A DNA stretch of 64,000 nucleotides from Treponema sp. (GCA_009782555.1 WRIV01000004.1:97596-161595); one strand, 5' to 3'. Positions 35,119 to 45,192 are shown, counted from the first letter of the stretch. The notes: generated by a model not told the origin, from the sequence alone. Made by a program: numbers and translations.

Positions 35119-36027
35119 TTAAAAAAAGAAACGGTACAGCACATAAAAAAGCGGGGCTGTTAATGCAACAGAATCGGTGGAATCCAGGACACCGCCCCTG
35201 CCTGGGAACAGATTACCTGAATCTTTAAAACCGCTGCTCCGTTTTATCGCCGATTCGGCTAGGTCTCCCAGGATTACCGTGATGCCGGAAAAAAAACCCA
35301 GCAGTAATGCCGAAGGGAGTTTGGCTATTTGATCCGGCACAAATGCTTTTGGAACAGCATACGCCATAGCAATACAAATTCCAATGGAGGCAGTCATGCC
35401 CCCCACATAGCCGGCAATGCTTTTATTGGGGCTTACCGAGAAGACCCCTCTGTTGTTTTTGCCAAAGAGCATTCCCGAGACCCAGGCCATAGAATCGTTG
35501 CTCATGACCGTAAAGATGAAGGTCAGGAGAACATAGATAGAATGTTCCAGAGTTGACATAGTGATCACCCAGCTTAAAAGAAGGCCTGGGTAGATCATCA
35601 CCGATAAAGATGCGGTAAGCCGGTTGAGCACAAGAGAATAATCCGGAGAAGCGCCTTCACCTGCAGTCGTTCGTTCAGCGGAGTGTACTGTTCTGGATTT
35701 GTGGTAAAAAACTTCCGAAACTAAAACCCAGAAAGCACCGGCGATAAAAAGAAACTGGGTAATCTGGCTGTTGGTGTCAAAACTTACAATAAAAGTTGCC
35801 GCCAGAGGACTCAAGGATCCCAGTATTGCCGCTTCCGGTACATAGACAGGGAAACCCCTGGCCCTGAGCATTAGGGCAAATTCCACCGCTCCCAGAGAAC
35901 TGACTATGACCACAAAGATATTCAAGGCCAGGTGATTGTACTGGGGCAGGAAGATGACGAGGGCCACCACTAGCGGAACGCCCGCAAAAAAGATAAGCAG
36001 TCGTTGTATTATTTTTTGCTTATTCAT
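35119..36027 (-). CDS. cdsA: Phosphatidate cytidylyltransferase
   Basis: A 302-aa membrane enzyme that makes CDP-diacylglycerol from phosphatidate and CTP. It has about eight hydrophobic segments, and the C-terminal signature S-x-x-F-K-D-S-G-N-L-F-P-G-R-G-G-x-x-D-S-x-D-S (about 267-289). It carries an extra polar loop around 110-130 (HKSRTVHSAERTTAGEGASP). The start ATG overlaps the uppS stop (ATGA). Confidence 0.95.
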   Translation of the reverse strand: MNKQKIIQRLLIFFAGVPLVVALVIFLPQYNHLALNIFVVIVSSLGAVEFALMLRARGFPVYVPEAAILGSLSPLAATFIVSFDTNSQITQFLFIAGAFWVLVSEVFYHKSRTVHSAERTTAGEGASPDYSLVLNRLTASLSVMIYPGLLLSWVITMSTLEHSIYVLLTFIFTVMSNDSMAWVSGMLFGKNNRGVFSVSPNKSIAGYVGGMTASIGICIAMAYAVPKAFVPDQIAKLPSALLLGFFSGITVILGDLAESAIKRSSGFKDSGNLFPGRGGVLDSTDSVALTAPLFYVLYRFFF

Positions 36028-36725
36028 GATACACCGCCGAATTTCCGTTTTCTCTTCTGGTAAGTTTCAATGGCCAGGGCCAGTTCTGCTTCCGTCCAGT
36101 CCGGCCATAGTACGGAGGAAACATAGTATTCCGCATAGGCTCCTTCCCAAAGAAGAAAGTTACTTGTCCTCCATTCACCGGCGCTCCTGATGATAAGGTC
36201 AGGGTCGGGTACGTCCGGGTTATCCAGATACCGGGCAATGGCCGCTTCATTTATGGCGGAACAGTCTTCTCCCGCCAGGGCGGCCCGCTTTACCGCCCGG
36301 ACTATTTCGTTGCGGCCGCCGTAGTTCAGGGCCAGGATTACCTGAATTCCGTCCGCCCCAGCCGTTTCATTGCAGACCGACTTTATTTCCGCAGCGATGT
36401 CAGGCGGCAATCCCGCCGAGTCCCCCGCATAGCGGAGCCATATGGAATTTTCCCGGTAGAATTCCAGTTCGCTCCGGAGGTATTGCTTTACCAGTCCCAT
36501 GATAAAGCCCACTTCTTCGGCGGTTCGTTTCCAGTTTTCAGTGGAGAACACATACAAGGTAAGGTAGCGAATACCCATTCCGGCGGCGGCCTTGACTACC
36601 CGCTTGGCCGCCTGGAGTCCCGCCAAATGCCCCTGGGTCCTCCGGTCTCCCCGGGCTTCCGCCCATCTGCCGTTTCCATCCATGATGATCCCAACATGCT
36701 GCGGGAACCCGCCGGGATTGATCAA
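36024..36725 (-). CDS. uppS: Undecaprenyl diphosphate synthase
   Basis: A 233-aa cis-prenyltransferase that builds the C55 lipid carrier for cell-wall synthesis. HVGIIMDGNGRWAE carries the catalytic Asp16. GHLAGLQAAKRVV, LYVFSTENWKR, and the C-terminal DPDLIIRSAGEWRTSNFLLWEGAYAEYY with EF-type ending are conserved. The initiation codon is TTG, overlapping the frr stop (TTGA), so expression depends on coupling. Length is normal. Confidence 0.96.
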   Translation of the reverse strand: MINPGGFPQHVGIIMDGNGRWAEARGDRRTQGHLAGLQAAKRVVKAAAGMGIRYLTLYVFSTENWKRTAEEVGFIMGLVKQYLRSELEFYRENSIWLRYAGDSAGLPPDIAAEIKSVCNETAGADGIQVILALNYGGRNEIVRAVKRAALAGEDCSAINEAAIARYLDNPDVPDPDLIIRSAGEWRTSNFLLWEGAYAEYYVSSVLWPDWTEAELALAIETYQKRKRKFGGVS

Positions 36726-37276
36726 ACTTCCATGATCTCCGATTCTTTTTCCTCCAGTACCGCATCAATCTGTTTTATGCAGGAATCAGTTAACTTTTGA
36801 AGTTCCTCGGAATTCTTGTTTTCCTCGTCTTCGGTCAATTCCTTGTCCTTGAGGAATTTTTTTAACTCCTCATTGCCGTCCCGGCGTATATTGCGGATCG
36901 CTACCCGGCTTTGTTCTGCCTGCCCCTTGGCCTGCTTTACCAGTTCTTTCCGCCGTTCTTCCGTTAAGGGGGGAATGGCGATTCGGATTACCTTGCCGTC
37001 GTTGGAAGGATTAAGGGAAAGTTCCGAAGAACGGATTGCTTTTTCAATTTCTCCAATCAAGGCCTTATCCCAGGGCTGGATGACGATAAGCCTGGCTTCG
37101 GGGGTGGAAATGTTTGCAGTTTGATTTAAGGGAGTTTTTTCTCCGTAGTAATCCACCCGGATCTTGTCGAAGAGGGCGGGGGAGGCCCTGCCTGTTCTAA
37201 GGGCGGCGTAACCTTCTTTAAGGCTGGCGATGGTTTTTTTCATCCGTTCTTCGCAGGATCTAATGGCGCTATGCAT
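36722..37276 (-). CDS. frr: Ribosome recycling factor
   Basis: A 184-aa factor that with EF-G splits post-termination ribosomes. The usual N-terminal helix (CEERMKKTIASLKEGYAALRTGRASPALFD), the YYGEKTPLNQTANISTPEARLIVIQPWD segment split over strands, and the DELKKFLKDKELTEDEE-like C-terminal helix are all present. Its ATG overlaps the tsf stop (TAATG). pyrH, often placed between tsf and frr in other bacteria, is absent here. Confidence 0.97.
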   Translation of the reverse strand: MHSAIRSCEERMKKTIASLKEGYAALRTGRASPALFDKIRVDYYGEKTPLNQTANISTPEARLIVIQPWDKALIGEIEKAIRSSELSLNPSNDGKVIRIAIPPLTEERRKELVKQAKGQAEQSRVAIRNIRRDGNEELKKFLKDKELTEDEENKNSEELQKLTDSCIKQIDAVLEEKESEIMEV

Positions 37277-38133
37277 TATGCACCAACCTTGTAATAAACA
37301 AAATCGGCAATGGAAAGAACTGCGCCGGCCTTTTTTCCTGCCTCTTCCAAAGCCTTGGCAACGCTTAGTTTTTCGTCCTTTACATACCCCTGATCCAGGA
37401 GACAGATTTCCTTGAGGAATTTGTTTACTTTTCCTTTTAGGATATTATCCGTTACATTAGCAGGTTTGCCCTTGACCGATTCGTCCTGTTCCATCTGTTT
37501 GCGGAAAATATCTTCCTGCTCCTTGAGCCAGGCGGGATCCACTTTTTCCCTGGAAAGGGACATGGGGTTAAAGGCCGCCACATGAAGGGCGATGCTAAAG
37601 GCAAAGGCTTTGATGTCTTCGTTTGCAAGGGCCTCGGCCTTGTCGACGGCAAGTTTTACCACTACCCCGATGGCTCCATCACCGTGAATGTACCGGCAGA
37701 GGTATTCACGGGGCCCGGCATCTACTGTCAAAAGCCGTTTCAAGGTCATGTTTTCCCTGATCTTTGCCGCCAGGGCGGTAACCATGGCCGTAAGTTCTTC
37801 TGTAACCCCGGCGGAGTTTTTTTCCAGGGCCTTGGCGGTTACTGCTTCTCCCAGGGCAATAAAGTCCGGGTTCCGGGCCACAAAATCCGTTTCACAGGCA
37901 ATTTCCGCCAGCGCCGCCTTCGAGCCGTCATCTTTTATTTTGATAAAAATTTTGCCTTCGTTGACGGCCCGTCCCGACCGTTTTTCCACCGCGGCGAGGC
38001 CTTTTTCTTTCAACAATTTCTCTGCCGCCTCCGCATCGCCGTTGGAAGCAACCAGGGCATTTTTACATTCCATCATTCCCGCCCCGGTTTTTTCCCGGAG
38101 CTTTTTTACATCTAGGGCGTTTACCTCAGCCAT
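37276..38133 (-). CDS. tsf: Elongation factor Ts
   Basis: A 285-aa nucleotide-exchange factor for EF-Tu. The N-terminal UBA-like domain reads VKKLREKTGAGMMECKNAL; the core motif IACETDFVARN (about 77-87) contacts EF-Tu, and IALHVAAFNPMSLSREKV and LLDQGYVKDEKLSV follow. GGAG seven bases upstream and a 3-bp gap to rpsB show cotranscription. Confidence 0.98.
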   Translation of the reverse strand: MAEVNALDVKKLREKTGAGMMECKNALVASNGDAEAAEKLLKEKGLAAVEKRSGRAVNEGKIFIKIKDDGSKAALAEIACETDFVARNPDFIALGEAVTAKALEKNSAGVTEELTAMVTALAAKIRENMTLKRLLTVDAGPREYLCRYIHGDGAIGVVVKLAVDKAEALANEDIKAFAFSIALHVAAFNPMSLSREKVDPAWLKEQEDIFRKQMEQDESVKGKPANVTDNILKGKVNKFLKEICLLDQGYVKDEKLSVAKALEEAGKKAGAVLSIADFVYYKVGA

Positions 38134-38136
38134 TCC

Positions 38137-39039
38137 TTACTCCTCTTCGTATACCTTGTCCACATCTACCGGAAAATTATCGTTGGAATGTTCTTCCTCT
38201 GCCGCTGTATTTTCCGCCTTGGCATTTTCTCCTTCTCCGCTGGATGCATAGGATTCTATGTCGATTTCCCGGTCTTCTTCTTTTAGGGAAATATCGTTCA
38301 TCATCTCTTCCATGTCCTCATCTTCTTCACCCAGGGTTTCGATGATCTTAAGTCCCGCTTCGTTATCTGCTTCGACTACGGCGTTGGCGATGATCTGGGT
38401 AAAAAGGGTTATCGCCCGGATCGCATCGTCGTTTCCTGGAATGGGATAGTCGATCCCTTCGGGATTGCAGTTGGTGTCCACCACGGCCACAATGGGAATA
38501 CCTATGCGCCGGGCTTCGGCAACGGCGATGGATTCCATCCTCGTGTCGATGATAAAAAGAATCCCCGGTATCTCTTTCATTTCCTTGATGCCCCCAAGGT
38601 TTTTCTGGAGTTTGGACCGTTCCTTGGCCAGGGCTGCGATTTCCTTTTTGGTCAGGTTTTCAAAGGATCCGTCCACTTCCATTTTTTCCAGTTTTTTAAG
38701 ACGGAGCAGGGATTTTTTGATGGTAACAAAGTTGGTAAGCATGCCGCCGAGCCAGCGGTTGTTAATAAAGAACATACCGCAGCGTTCCGCTTCTTTTTGG
38801 ATGGCCTGTTGGGCCTGCTTCTTGGTACCCACAAAAAGAACCGACTTGCCCGCCACCACGGTTTTGCGTACCGCTTCATAGGCGTCCTTGATTGATTGGA
38901 TGGTCTTTTGCAGATCGATAATGTGGATCCCGTTCCTCTCGGCGAAGATGTATTTCTTCATCCGGGGATCCCAGCGCTTTACCTGATGACCGAAGTGTAC
39001 CCCCGATTCAAGCAGGCTTTTCATGGTGACTACCGCCAC
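38137..39039 (-). CDS. rpsB: Ribosomal protein uS2
   Basis: A 300-aa small-subunit protein. [27 protein letters not shown] (in two parts), [25 protein letters not shown] and [22 protein letters not shown] are diagnostic. The C-terminal 65 residues are an acidic, low-complexity extension ([27 protein letters not shown]) beyond the usual length. The GTG at 39039 is chosen because AGGAGG lies five bases upstream; an ATG five codons on is less well placed. The leader contains two hairpins (see separate entry). Confidence 0.97.
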   Translation of the reverse strand: MAVVTMKSLLESGVHFGHQVKRWDPRMKKYIFAERNGIHIIDLQKTIQSIKDAYEAVRKTVVAGKSVLFVGTKKQAQQAIQKEAERCGMFFINNRWLGGMLTNFVTIKKSLLRLKKLEKMEVDGSFENLTKKEIAALAKERSKLQKNLGGIKEMKEIPGILFIIDTRMESIAVAEARRIGIPIVAVVDTNCNPEGIDYPIPGNDDAIRAITLFTQIIANAVVEADNEAGLKIIETLGEEDEDMEEMMNDISLKEEDREIDIESYASSGEGENAKAENTAAEEEHSNDNFPVDVDKVYEEE

Positions 39040-39054
39040 TTTTTCCTCCTGGAC

Positions 39055-39117
39055 GGAATCCTGCTGATTCCGCCAACCTTCTCTATATCTCTCCCGTCAA
39101 TAGCCGGGAGGAAGTTA
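39055..39117 (-). promoter_or_regulatory. Two stem-loops in the rpsB leader
   Basis: CGGAATC pairs with GATTCCG (7 bp, 5-base loop) shortly before the AGGAGG, and CTCCCG pairs with CGGGAG about 30 bases upstream. They could be an autoregulatory leader, since S2 represses rpsB-tsf in other bacteria, or the upstream one could serve as an end signal for maf transcription. Confidence 0.4.
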
Positions 39118-39157
39118 GCAAGACGAATCTTTCGAAACGCATTGCAGAGTCCAGCAA

Positions 39158-39745
39158 CTATGCGCCGTACTGGTACCCATTTTCTATGAGCATACGATAC
39201 AATTCATGGATGGGCAAGCCCACAACGGCGCTATAGGAGCCTTTTATGGAAGTGGCAAAACAACCCCCCAGTCCCTGTATCCTGTAGGATCCTGCCGCCC
39301 CCTGCCATTCCCCGGAGTTGAGGTACCATTCAATTTCCTTGTCCGAAAGGGGAGTTAAACACACCGTGGACAGAACAGTACGGCAGTCAATGTTCTGATT
39401 TTTACCGCTAAAGAGGGCCACCGAGGTGCATACTTCGTGTTCCCGCCCTTCCAGGCGTAGAAGCATCGCTTTGGCGCCGTCGCGGTCCGCGGCTTTTCCA
39501 AAAATTTCCCCGTCAACGGAAATAACCGTATCGGCTCCGAAGATCCAGCGTGGTATGCGGCCCCGGAGCCGGTCAATAATGGCGTTGATCTTCCGTACCG
39601 ACATATCCCGGGTAAACTCTTCCGGGGTTTGATCAGGGCTGGGTTTTTCATCCAGTTTAGCTGGCATAATGTTATAGGGCAGTCCCAGCAGTTTAAAATA
39701 TTCTTGTCTGCGCAGGGAACCTGATGCCAGAATAATTGGCTCCAT
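39158..39745 (-). CDS. maf: Maf-type nucleotide pyrophosphatase
   Basis: A 195-aa house-cleaning enzyme that hydrolyses non-canonical nucleoside triphosphates (dTTP, UTP and modified bases) to monophosphates. ILASGSLRRQEYFKLLGL (about 5-22) is the substrate loop; IFGADTVISVDGEIFGKAAD holds the catalytic Asp and the metal ligand, and GCFATSIKGSYSAVVGLPI closes the fold. It lies downstream of tRNA-Arg, ahead of rpsB on the same strand. Confidence 0.95.
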   Translation of the reverse strand: MEPIILASGSLRRQEYFKLLGLPYNIMPAKLDEKPSPDQTPEEFTRDMSVRKINAIIDRLRGRIPRWIFGADTVISVDGEIFGKAADRDGAKAMLLRLEGREHEVCTSVALFSGKNQNIDCRTVLSTVCLTPLSDKEIEWYLNSGEWQGAAGSYRIQGLGGCFATSIKGSYSAVVGLPIHELYRMLIENGYQYGA

Positions 39746-39760
39746 GTTACTCCATCTTAT

Positions 39761-39834
<74 letters not shown>

Positions 39835-39881
39835 GGGGTTTATTCAGGATATGTCTTTTGACAAAGGGCTGTCAAGGACTT

Positions 39882-41729
39882 TTATTTCGGCGGTAGTCCA
39901 AATAAAGTACGCACTTCTTCATCGACCAGGGTTTCCCGGGCCAGAAGAGCATCAGCAAGTTTTTCCAGTTCGGTTTTGCGGCTTTCCAGAATATTCCGGG
40001 CCGTATTAACCGCTTCTTCCAGGATCTTTTTGATGGCCATGTCGATACATTTGGCGGTTTCTTCCGAGTAATCTTTGTGCCGGGCGATTTCCTTGCCCAA
40101 AAAAATCGGTTCGTCCTCCTGGCCGTATGTAACGGGTCCCAATTCTTCCGCCATGCCCCATTCGCAGACCATGCGCCGGGCCATGTCGGTGGCCTGCTCC
40201 AGATCCTGTTTGGTGCCGGTGGTGGTTTCGTCGAAAAAGAGTTTTTCCGCCGTCCAACCGCCGTAGCAGATTACGATGCGGTCTTCGATCCAGCCCCTAG
40301 TGCGGCTGTAACTGTCTTCTTCTGGCAGGGACATGGCCATGCCCAGGGCCCGGCCATGGGGAACTATCGTTACCTTGTGGAGGGGATCGGCGTTTTTAAG
40401 AAAATAATGGAGCAGGGCATGGCCCGCTTCGTGGACGGCGGTCATACGCCGTTCCTTGTCGCTCACCACCAGTGTCTTCCGGGCCACCCCCATCAGTACC
40501 TTGTCCCGGGCTTCTTCCAGATCGCTCATCTCCACCGCTTTTTTGTCTTTTCGGGCTGCAAAGAGGGCCGCTTCGTTAATCAGGTTGGCAATTTCCGCAC
40601 CGCTCATGCCGGGGGTTGCCCTGGCTACCCGGACAAGATCTATTTCTTCGGCCAGGGGAATTTTTGCGGCATGGATGCTGAGGATTGCTTCCCGTTCCTT
40701 GATGTCCGGCATGGCCACCACCACCTGACGGTCAAAGCGCCCAGGCCGGAGCAGGGCCGGATCCAGCACGTCGGGCCTGTTGGTGGCAGCGAGGATGATC
40801 ACTCCATCCTTGGAATCAAAGCCGTCCATCTCCACCAAAAGCTGGTTCAGTGTCTGTTCCCGTTCATCGTGGCCGCCGCCGTAACCGGCTCCCCGGGTCC
40901 GGCCCACCGCATCCAATTCATCAATAAAAATAATGCAGGGAGCGCTGCGCCGGCCCTGATCAAAAAGATCCCGGACCCGGCTGGCGCCGACACCGACAAA
41001 CATCTCCACAAAGTCGGAACCGGACATATGAAAAAAATTCACCCCCGCTTCTCCCGCCACCGCTTTGGCCATGAGGGTTTTTCCCGTACCGGGCATACCC
41101 ACAAGGAGTACTCCCTTGGGAATTCGGGCGCCCATCTTGGTAAATTTTTGGGGGTCCTTTAAAAAAGATACGACTTCCTGTAATTCATACTTGGCGTCCA
41201 CCTGACCCGCCACATCGGAAAAGGTGATTTTTTTTCCTTCGTTATGATAGCGCTTGGCCCGGCTTTTTCCGAATTGAAAATTGCGGGACCCCGCCCCCTG
41301 CATATTTCTCATCATAAACCAAATAAAGCCAATGATCAGAATCCAGGGAACAATATCCAGCACGATCCGCAGCGGACTAATACCTGCCGCTGCGCCGGTA
41401 ACCTTGATGCCCTGGCTCAACAGATTGGGAACCAGGGAGGGATCAGAATAGGGAATAAGCGTTTTAAAGTGTCCCTGATCACCACTTTGGGTACGGCGGG
41501 TTCCTTCGATAGTATTGTTATCGTAGATTACGACATTGACTATTTCGTTGCGGCCTAAATGCTGAATAAAATCAGAGTAGGCCATGTCCTGAATATTGGG
41601 TTCGGTCCGGAAATAATAGGCCACAAAGAGGGTAACCATGATGAGGAGAAAAAACAAGGCAAGATGATTGGGTCTTCCGCTGGGCAAGAGGGGCTTTTGG
41701 GGCTTATTTGATTTATCATTGTGATCCAT
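39882..41729 (-). CDS. ftsH: ATP-dependent zinc metalloprotease FtsH
   Basis: A 615-aa membrane-bound AAA protease for quality control. Two membrane segments (about 23-40 and 121-140) flank a small exoplasmic domain. Walker A GMPGTGKT is at 211-218, Walker B IIFIDELD at 266-273, the SRH arginines in [18 protein letters not shown], and the zinc site HEAGH at 433-437. Length and order are canonical. The ATG lies immediately after the tilS stop (TGAATG), with GGAGG upstream inside tilS. Confidence 0.98.
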   Translation of the reverse strand: MDHNDKSNKPQKPLLPSGRPNHLALFFLLIMVTLFVAYYFRTEPNIQDMAYSDFIQHLGRNEIVNVVIYDNNTIEGTRRTQSGDQGHFKTLIPYSDPSLVPNLLSQGIKVTGAAAGISPLRIVLDIVPWILIIGFIWFMMRNMQGAGSRNFQFGKSRAKRYHNEGKKITFSDVAGQVDAKYELQEVVSFLKDPQKFTKMGARIPKGVLLVGMPGTGKTLMAKAVAGEAGVNFFHMSGSDFVEMFVGVGASRVRDLFDQGRRSAPCIIFIDELDAVGRTRGAGYGGGHDEREQTLNQLLVEMDGFDSKDGVIILAATNRPDVLDPALLRPGRFDRQVVVAMPDIKEREAILSIHAAKIPLAEEIDLVRVARATPGMSGAEIANLINEAALFAARKDKKAVEMSDLEEARDKVLMGVARKTLVVSDKERRMTAVHEAGHALLHYFLKNADPLHKVTIVPHGRALGMAMSLPEEDSYSRTRGWIEDRIVICYGGWTAEKLFFDETTTGTKQDLEQATDMARRMVCEWGMAEELGPVTYGQEDEPIFLGKEIARHKDYSEETAKCIDMAIKKILEEAVNTARNILESRKTELEKLADALLARETLVDEEVRTLFGLPPK

Positions 41730-43070
41730 TCAACAGGATCCTCCATTTATTTGTATCGCAAAGCTCAGCCCGCCTGTCCCCGGAGAATGTTCCCGTTTCC
41801 AAACAAGAACGCCGGTTCCTTCGGGTTGAATCACTGCCGCCCTGCCGTCCCGGTCTTCGGCCAGGATCTTCCCGTTGACAGAACGAATCACCGCCGGAAG
41901 CTGCCCGAAAAAAACCATTCCCCCAGAATCAATATGCTCCAGAGAGGCGGTTATGGTAAGTCCTTCCAGCTTATAAACTCCGGCCTTTTTAATCAACACC
42001 GAAAAACCATCCTCCGTAAAAAGGGGGGGCGTTTTTTTCACCCCTATCCGGCCCTTTTTGTTTTCCAGCAGAAACCGGCCAAGATTCGCAGCGGTCCCGC
42101 CCCGTGCAAAGGACCGGATCGCTTTCCTCCGGGGCTGTTCCGTGATAAGGCTTTCTCCTCCGGTCCGGGCAAGAATATCGATGGCCTGGAACAGGGCTTC
42201 TTCCCGGAGTATTTCCGGCTGTGAAAAAAAAGTTTCCGCAGAAAGGCTTAAATGTGAATTTGCTGAATCATGTATCCAGGACAGGCGTTTCTCCGCTTCT
42301 TCCGCTAAAAAAGTTGCCGCCATGGCCTGGGTTTCTCCAAGCCGCAGTGCCGATTCCCGCCATTGGGGAAAATGCTGATCCAGCACTGGGATAAGCCGGA
42401 GGCGCACCTTGTTCCGAAAAAAGCGTTCATCGGTATTGGTTTCGTCGATACAGTGGGAAAGATCCCGATATTTCAAATATTCAAGAATATCGGAACGGCT
42501 AAGAAAAAGCAGGGGCCGCACGATGGGAGGATCCGGCGATTCCTCCTGTCCGTAACGTATGCCGGCAAATTCCGCCGGCGGAGAATTCATAGCGCCAAGT
42601 CCCGCCGGGCCGGAACCCCGGAAAAATGCCATGAGGATGGTTTCCAGCCGGTCATTGGCGGTATGGGCGGTAAGAATTGCATCCGCTCCAAGCCGGCGGG
42701 CTTCTTTCCGAAGCGCTGTATAGCGGAAATATCTGGCCGCCCCTTCAATCCCTGTGCCACACTGCCGGGCATGGGCATCTATCGCTCCGGAGGGAAACTT
42801 TTTTATGGAAAAGGGAATGTCGAGTTTTTTACAAAGCGCCCCGGCGGCGCATTCATCGGCGGCGCATTTTTCCGGCGGACGGATCCCATGATTAACATAA
42901 AGGGCATGAAGTTCAAGGGGAACCGCCTTTCTCAGAGAAGCCAGAGCCGCGATCATGGCGGTAGAATCAGCGCCGCCGGAAAGGGCCGCCAAAACCGTGT
43001 GTTTTCCCGGCTTTCCGGCAAAGAATGTGTTTAACCCCGCAAGAACCGCGGTTTCAAAGGAAGTAAACAA
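41730..43070 (-). CDS. tilS: tRNA(Ile)-lysidine synthetase
   Basis: A 446-aa enzyme that converts C34 of the CAU-anticodon tRNA-Ile to lysidine. The PP-loop SGGADS is at 31-36; YVNHGIRPP, ARYFRYTALRKEARRLGAD, LTAHTANDRLETILM and RNKVRLRLIPVL match the N-terminal catalytic domain. The C-terminal domains are long but weakly conserved. It sits between rplY (18 bp) and ftsH (0 bp), a common tilS-ftsH pairing. Confidence 0.95.
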   Translation of the reverse strand: MFTSFETAVLAGLNTFFAGKPGKHTVLAALSGGADSTAMIAALASLRKAVPLELHALYVNHGIRPPEKCAADECAAGALCKKLDIPFSIKKFPSGAIDAHARQCGTGIEGAARYFRYTALRKEARRLGADAILTAHTANDRLETILMAFFRGSGPAGLGAMNSPPAEFAGIRYGQEESPDPPIVRPLLFLSRSDILEYLKYRDLSHCIDETNTDERFFRNKVRLRLIPVLDQHFPQWRESALRLGETQAMAATFLAEEAEKRLSWIHDSANSHLSLSAETFFSQPEILREEALFQAIDILARTGGESLITEQPRRKAIRSFARGGTAANLGRFLLENKKGRIGVKKTPPLFTEDGFSVLIKKAGVYKLEGLTITASLEHIDSGGMVFFGQLPAVIRSVNGKILAEDRDGRAAVIQPEGTGVLVWKREHSPGTGGLSFAIQINGGSC

Positions 43071-43088
43071 ATCATTGTTAGTTATTGT

Positions 43089-43742
43089 TTATTTTTCCTT
43101 TTCAGACTTTTTTTCAGCCGCAGGAGCAGCGGCACTTTCCGCAGCAACGCCTTCCGCAGCGACAGCGGCTTCTTCGGCGGGAGCGGCTTCAGCCTTGGCG
43201 AATTTAACCAGGGCCACTACCTGATCGGGGTTGGAGATCAGCTTTACCCCGCCGCCCAAGGTCAAATCCCGGACATGGATGGACTGGTTTGCCTTAAGAG
43301 AGGAAATGTCCACGTCGAGCCGCTCGGGCAAATCTTTGGGAAGGCATTCAACTTCAATATCGTGGAGAGGAGTTTCCAGAATACCTCCTTCCCGGACACC
43401 GATTGGATTTCCATGGATGTGGAGGGATACCCTGGCCCTGACGATGGTGTTCCCTTCGATTTCGTAAAAATCGATGTGGAGTATGGCGCCGTCCTTGATG
43501 TTTCGTTGGGTGGCCTTTACAAAGGCTTCGTGGACCTGGCCGTTAACATCAACCTTGACGATGGTACTTTCAGAAATACCTTTGACCCGGTTCGTAAAAT
43601 CCCGGGCGTCCAGATCTATAGCAAGGGCGCTGCCTTTGCGGCCATAGAGTACCGCCGGAATCCGGCCCAGCCGCCTGAGTCTTCTTGCTTCTCCGGATCC
43701 TTTATTTGCCCTGCCTTGGGCTGAAAATACAACTTGTGCCAT
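43089..43742 (-). CDS. rplY: Ribosomal protein bL25 (CTC form)
   Basis: A 217-aa 5S-rRNA-binding protein of the longer CTC/TL5 type. The N-terminal L25 domain (GSGEARRLRRLGRIPAVLYG) is followed by the beta-barrel TL5 domain (VSLHIHGNPIGVREGGILETPLHDIEVECLPKDL in sections). The last 30 residues are an Ala/Glu/Lys-rich tail (AAPAEEAAVAAEGVAAE). It lies directly downstream of tRNA-Gln and heads the rplY-tilS-ftsH unit. Confidence 0.95.
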   Translation of the reverse strand: MAQVVFSAQGRANKGSGEARRLRRLGRIPAVLYGRKGSALAIDLDARDFTNRVKGISESTIVKVDVNGQVHEAFVKATQRNIKDGAILHIDFYEIEGNTIVRARVSLHIHGNPIGVREGGILETPLHDIEVECLPKDLPERLDVDISSLKANQSIHVRDLTLGGGVKLISNPDQVVALVKFAKAEAAPAEEAAVAAEGVAAESAAAPAAEKKSEKEK

Positions 43743-43789
43743 AATGCTTCCTTAAAAAATTGCTGGGGCTCCAGGGTTCCCCTGTGTAC

Positions 43790-43861
43790 CTGGGACGACA
43801 GGGTTCGAACCTGTGCATGCCGGAGCCAAAACCCGGTGGCTTACCACTTGCCTACGTCCCA
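43790..43861 (-). tRNA. tRNA-Gln (anticodon TTG)
   Basis: A 72-nt cloverleaf: acceptor TGGGACG/CGTCCCA with discriminator G, anticodon stem CCGGG/TCCGG with one G-T pair, loop TTTTGGC (anticodon TTG, reading CAA), T arm ACAGG-TTCGAAC-CCTGT. No encoded CCA. It lies 47 bp before rplY and may share its transcript. Confidence 0.96.
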
Positions 43862-43875
43862 AAGGACTCCCGTAA

Positions 43876-43904
43876 AGGGTATCAAAAAAGGGAATGTTAG
43901 GCAA
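43876..43904 (-). promoter_or_regulatory. Predicted promoter of tRNA-Gln / rplY
   Basis: TTGCCT, 17 bases, TACCCT on the minus strand, ending about 15 bases before the tRNA 5' end. Confidence 0.45.
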
Positions 43905-43977
43905 GCCATGAAGCATGGCATTTAGCGCCGTGTCAATAGTGTTCAGAACGGAGAATTTGTAGTATATTTAATCCATC

Positions 43978-45180
43978 ATGAAGCCATCCGGAAAACTACT
44001 GTCCGCGGCGGTTTTAACGGGGCTTTTGTTTTTTCCTCGTTGTACCGAGCCGGAAATGCCTGTTTACAAAACGGCAGGAAACGCCGAAGCGGCCCGATCT
44101 ATCACCATTATTGCGGCAGGGGATAACCTGATCCACGACATTATCTACAACAGCGCTAGGGTAAGCGGGGACGAAGAACGTTTCGATTTTGGTCCCAATT
44201 ATGCACAGATAAAACCAATTATTGAAAAAGCAGATATTGCCTTTGTTAATCAGGAAACGGTACTGGGAGGAAAGCAGTTCGGTTATTCGGGATACCCCGT
44301 TTTTAACACACCCCAAGATGCGGGGCAAGGCCTTATCAATGCGGGGTTTTCCGTGGTTAATCACGCTTCCAACCATGTCATGGACCGGGGGGAAGGAGCG
44401 GTTTACGGTACCATGGATTTTTGGGAATCCCGGGGAATAACCTGCCTGGGAGTTTTCCGTACCGAAGAAGCCCGAAAAACCGAAAGGCAGATCATCGAAA
44501 AAAACGGCATAAAAACGGGGTTCCTATCCTATACCTACGGCCTAAACGGCTTTTCACTTCCCCGGGACAAACCCTGGCTGGCGGGGATCATAGACCAAGA
44601 AGTGATGGGACAGGAAATAGACGCCCTGCGCCCTCACTGCGATCTGCTGGTGGTTTCCATGCACTGGGGCAATGAATTCCAGCATACCGTGAGCAATGAA
44701 CAAAGGGAACTGGCCCGCTTTATGGCTCTGCACAAGGTAGATTTAATCCTGGGTCATCATCCTCATGTAACCGAACCGGTAGATGTAATTGACCGGCCCG
44801 ACGGGGGAAAACTGGTCGTTTATTATTCCTTGGGGGACCTTCTTTCCCATACCCAGTCGTCCTGGACCCCGGATACGATTACCGGCGCCCTGGCCTATAT
44901 CAAGGCAAGAAAAACCCAGGGAGCTTCCTGTACTATAGACCTTGCCGGGATTATCCCCACGGTCTGCCACTACGGCAGAGAACGGAGAAGCCCCTTTATA
45001 GTTTATCCTCTCTGGGATTATACCGACGAACTGGCGTCAAAACATTACAAACCCAATATGACAGTTGAATACCTTAGCGCCGCGGCCAGAAAAATCTTTG
45101 GTGTCCGGGTCATGAGCAGGGAACAATACTTGGCGAACGAAGCCCCAAGGCGGACTTCTTCCTTAAACAGGGCGTTGTAA
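43978..45180 (+). CDS. CapA-family metallophosphatase-fold protein
   Basis: A 400-aa protein of the CapA/PgsA group (calcineurin-like fold), exported via an N-terminal hydrophobic segment. The segment ends LLFFPRCTEPE; Cys26 could be lipidated although Arg before Cys is unusual. Family motifs are IIAAGDNLIHD, FVNQETVLGG, NHASNHVMDRG, VVSMHWGNEF, LILGHHPHV and VYYSLGD. Relatives take part in poly-gamma-glutamate capsule formation; no capB or capC is nearby, so a role in a capsule is not supported here. No ribosome site is visible and a TATATT box lies nine bases upstream, so the leader must be very short. Confidence 0.88.
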   Translation: MKPSGKLLSAAVLTGLLFFPRCTEPEMPVYKTAGNAEAARSITIIAAGDNLIHDIIYNSARVSGDEERFDFGPNYAQIKPIIEKADIAFVNQETVLGGKQFGYSGYPVFNTPQDAGQGLINAGFSVVNHASNHVMDRGEGAVYGTMDFWESRGITCLGVFRTEEARKTERQIIEKNGIKTGFLSYTYGLNGFSLPRDKPWLAGIIDQEVMGQEIDALRPHCDLLVVSMHWGNEFQHTVSNEQRELARFMALHKVDLILGHHPHVTEPVDVIDRPDGGKLVVYYSLGDLLSHTQSSWTPDTITGALAYIKARKTQGASCTIDLAGIIPTVCHYGRERRSPFIVYPLWDYTDELASKHYKPNMTVEYLSAAARKIFGVRVMSREQYLANEAPRRTSSLNRAL

Positions 45181-45192
45181 GCAGACTGCCGT

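Noticed and set aside
40077..41162. Plus-strand frame of 361 codons opposite ftsH
   Set aside because: Composition follows the complement of the well-supported ftsH gene; no motif and no ribosome site.
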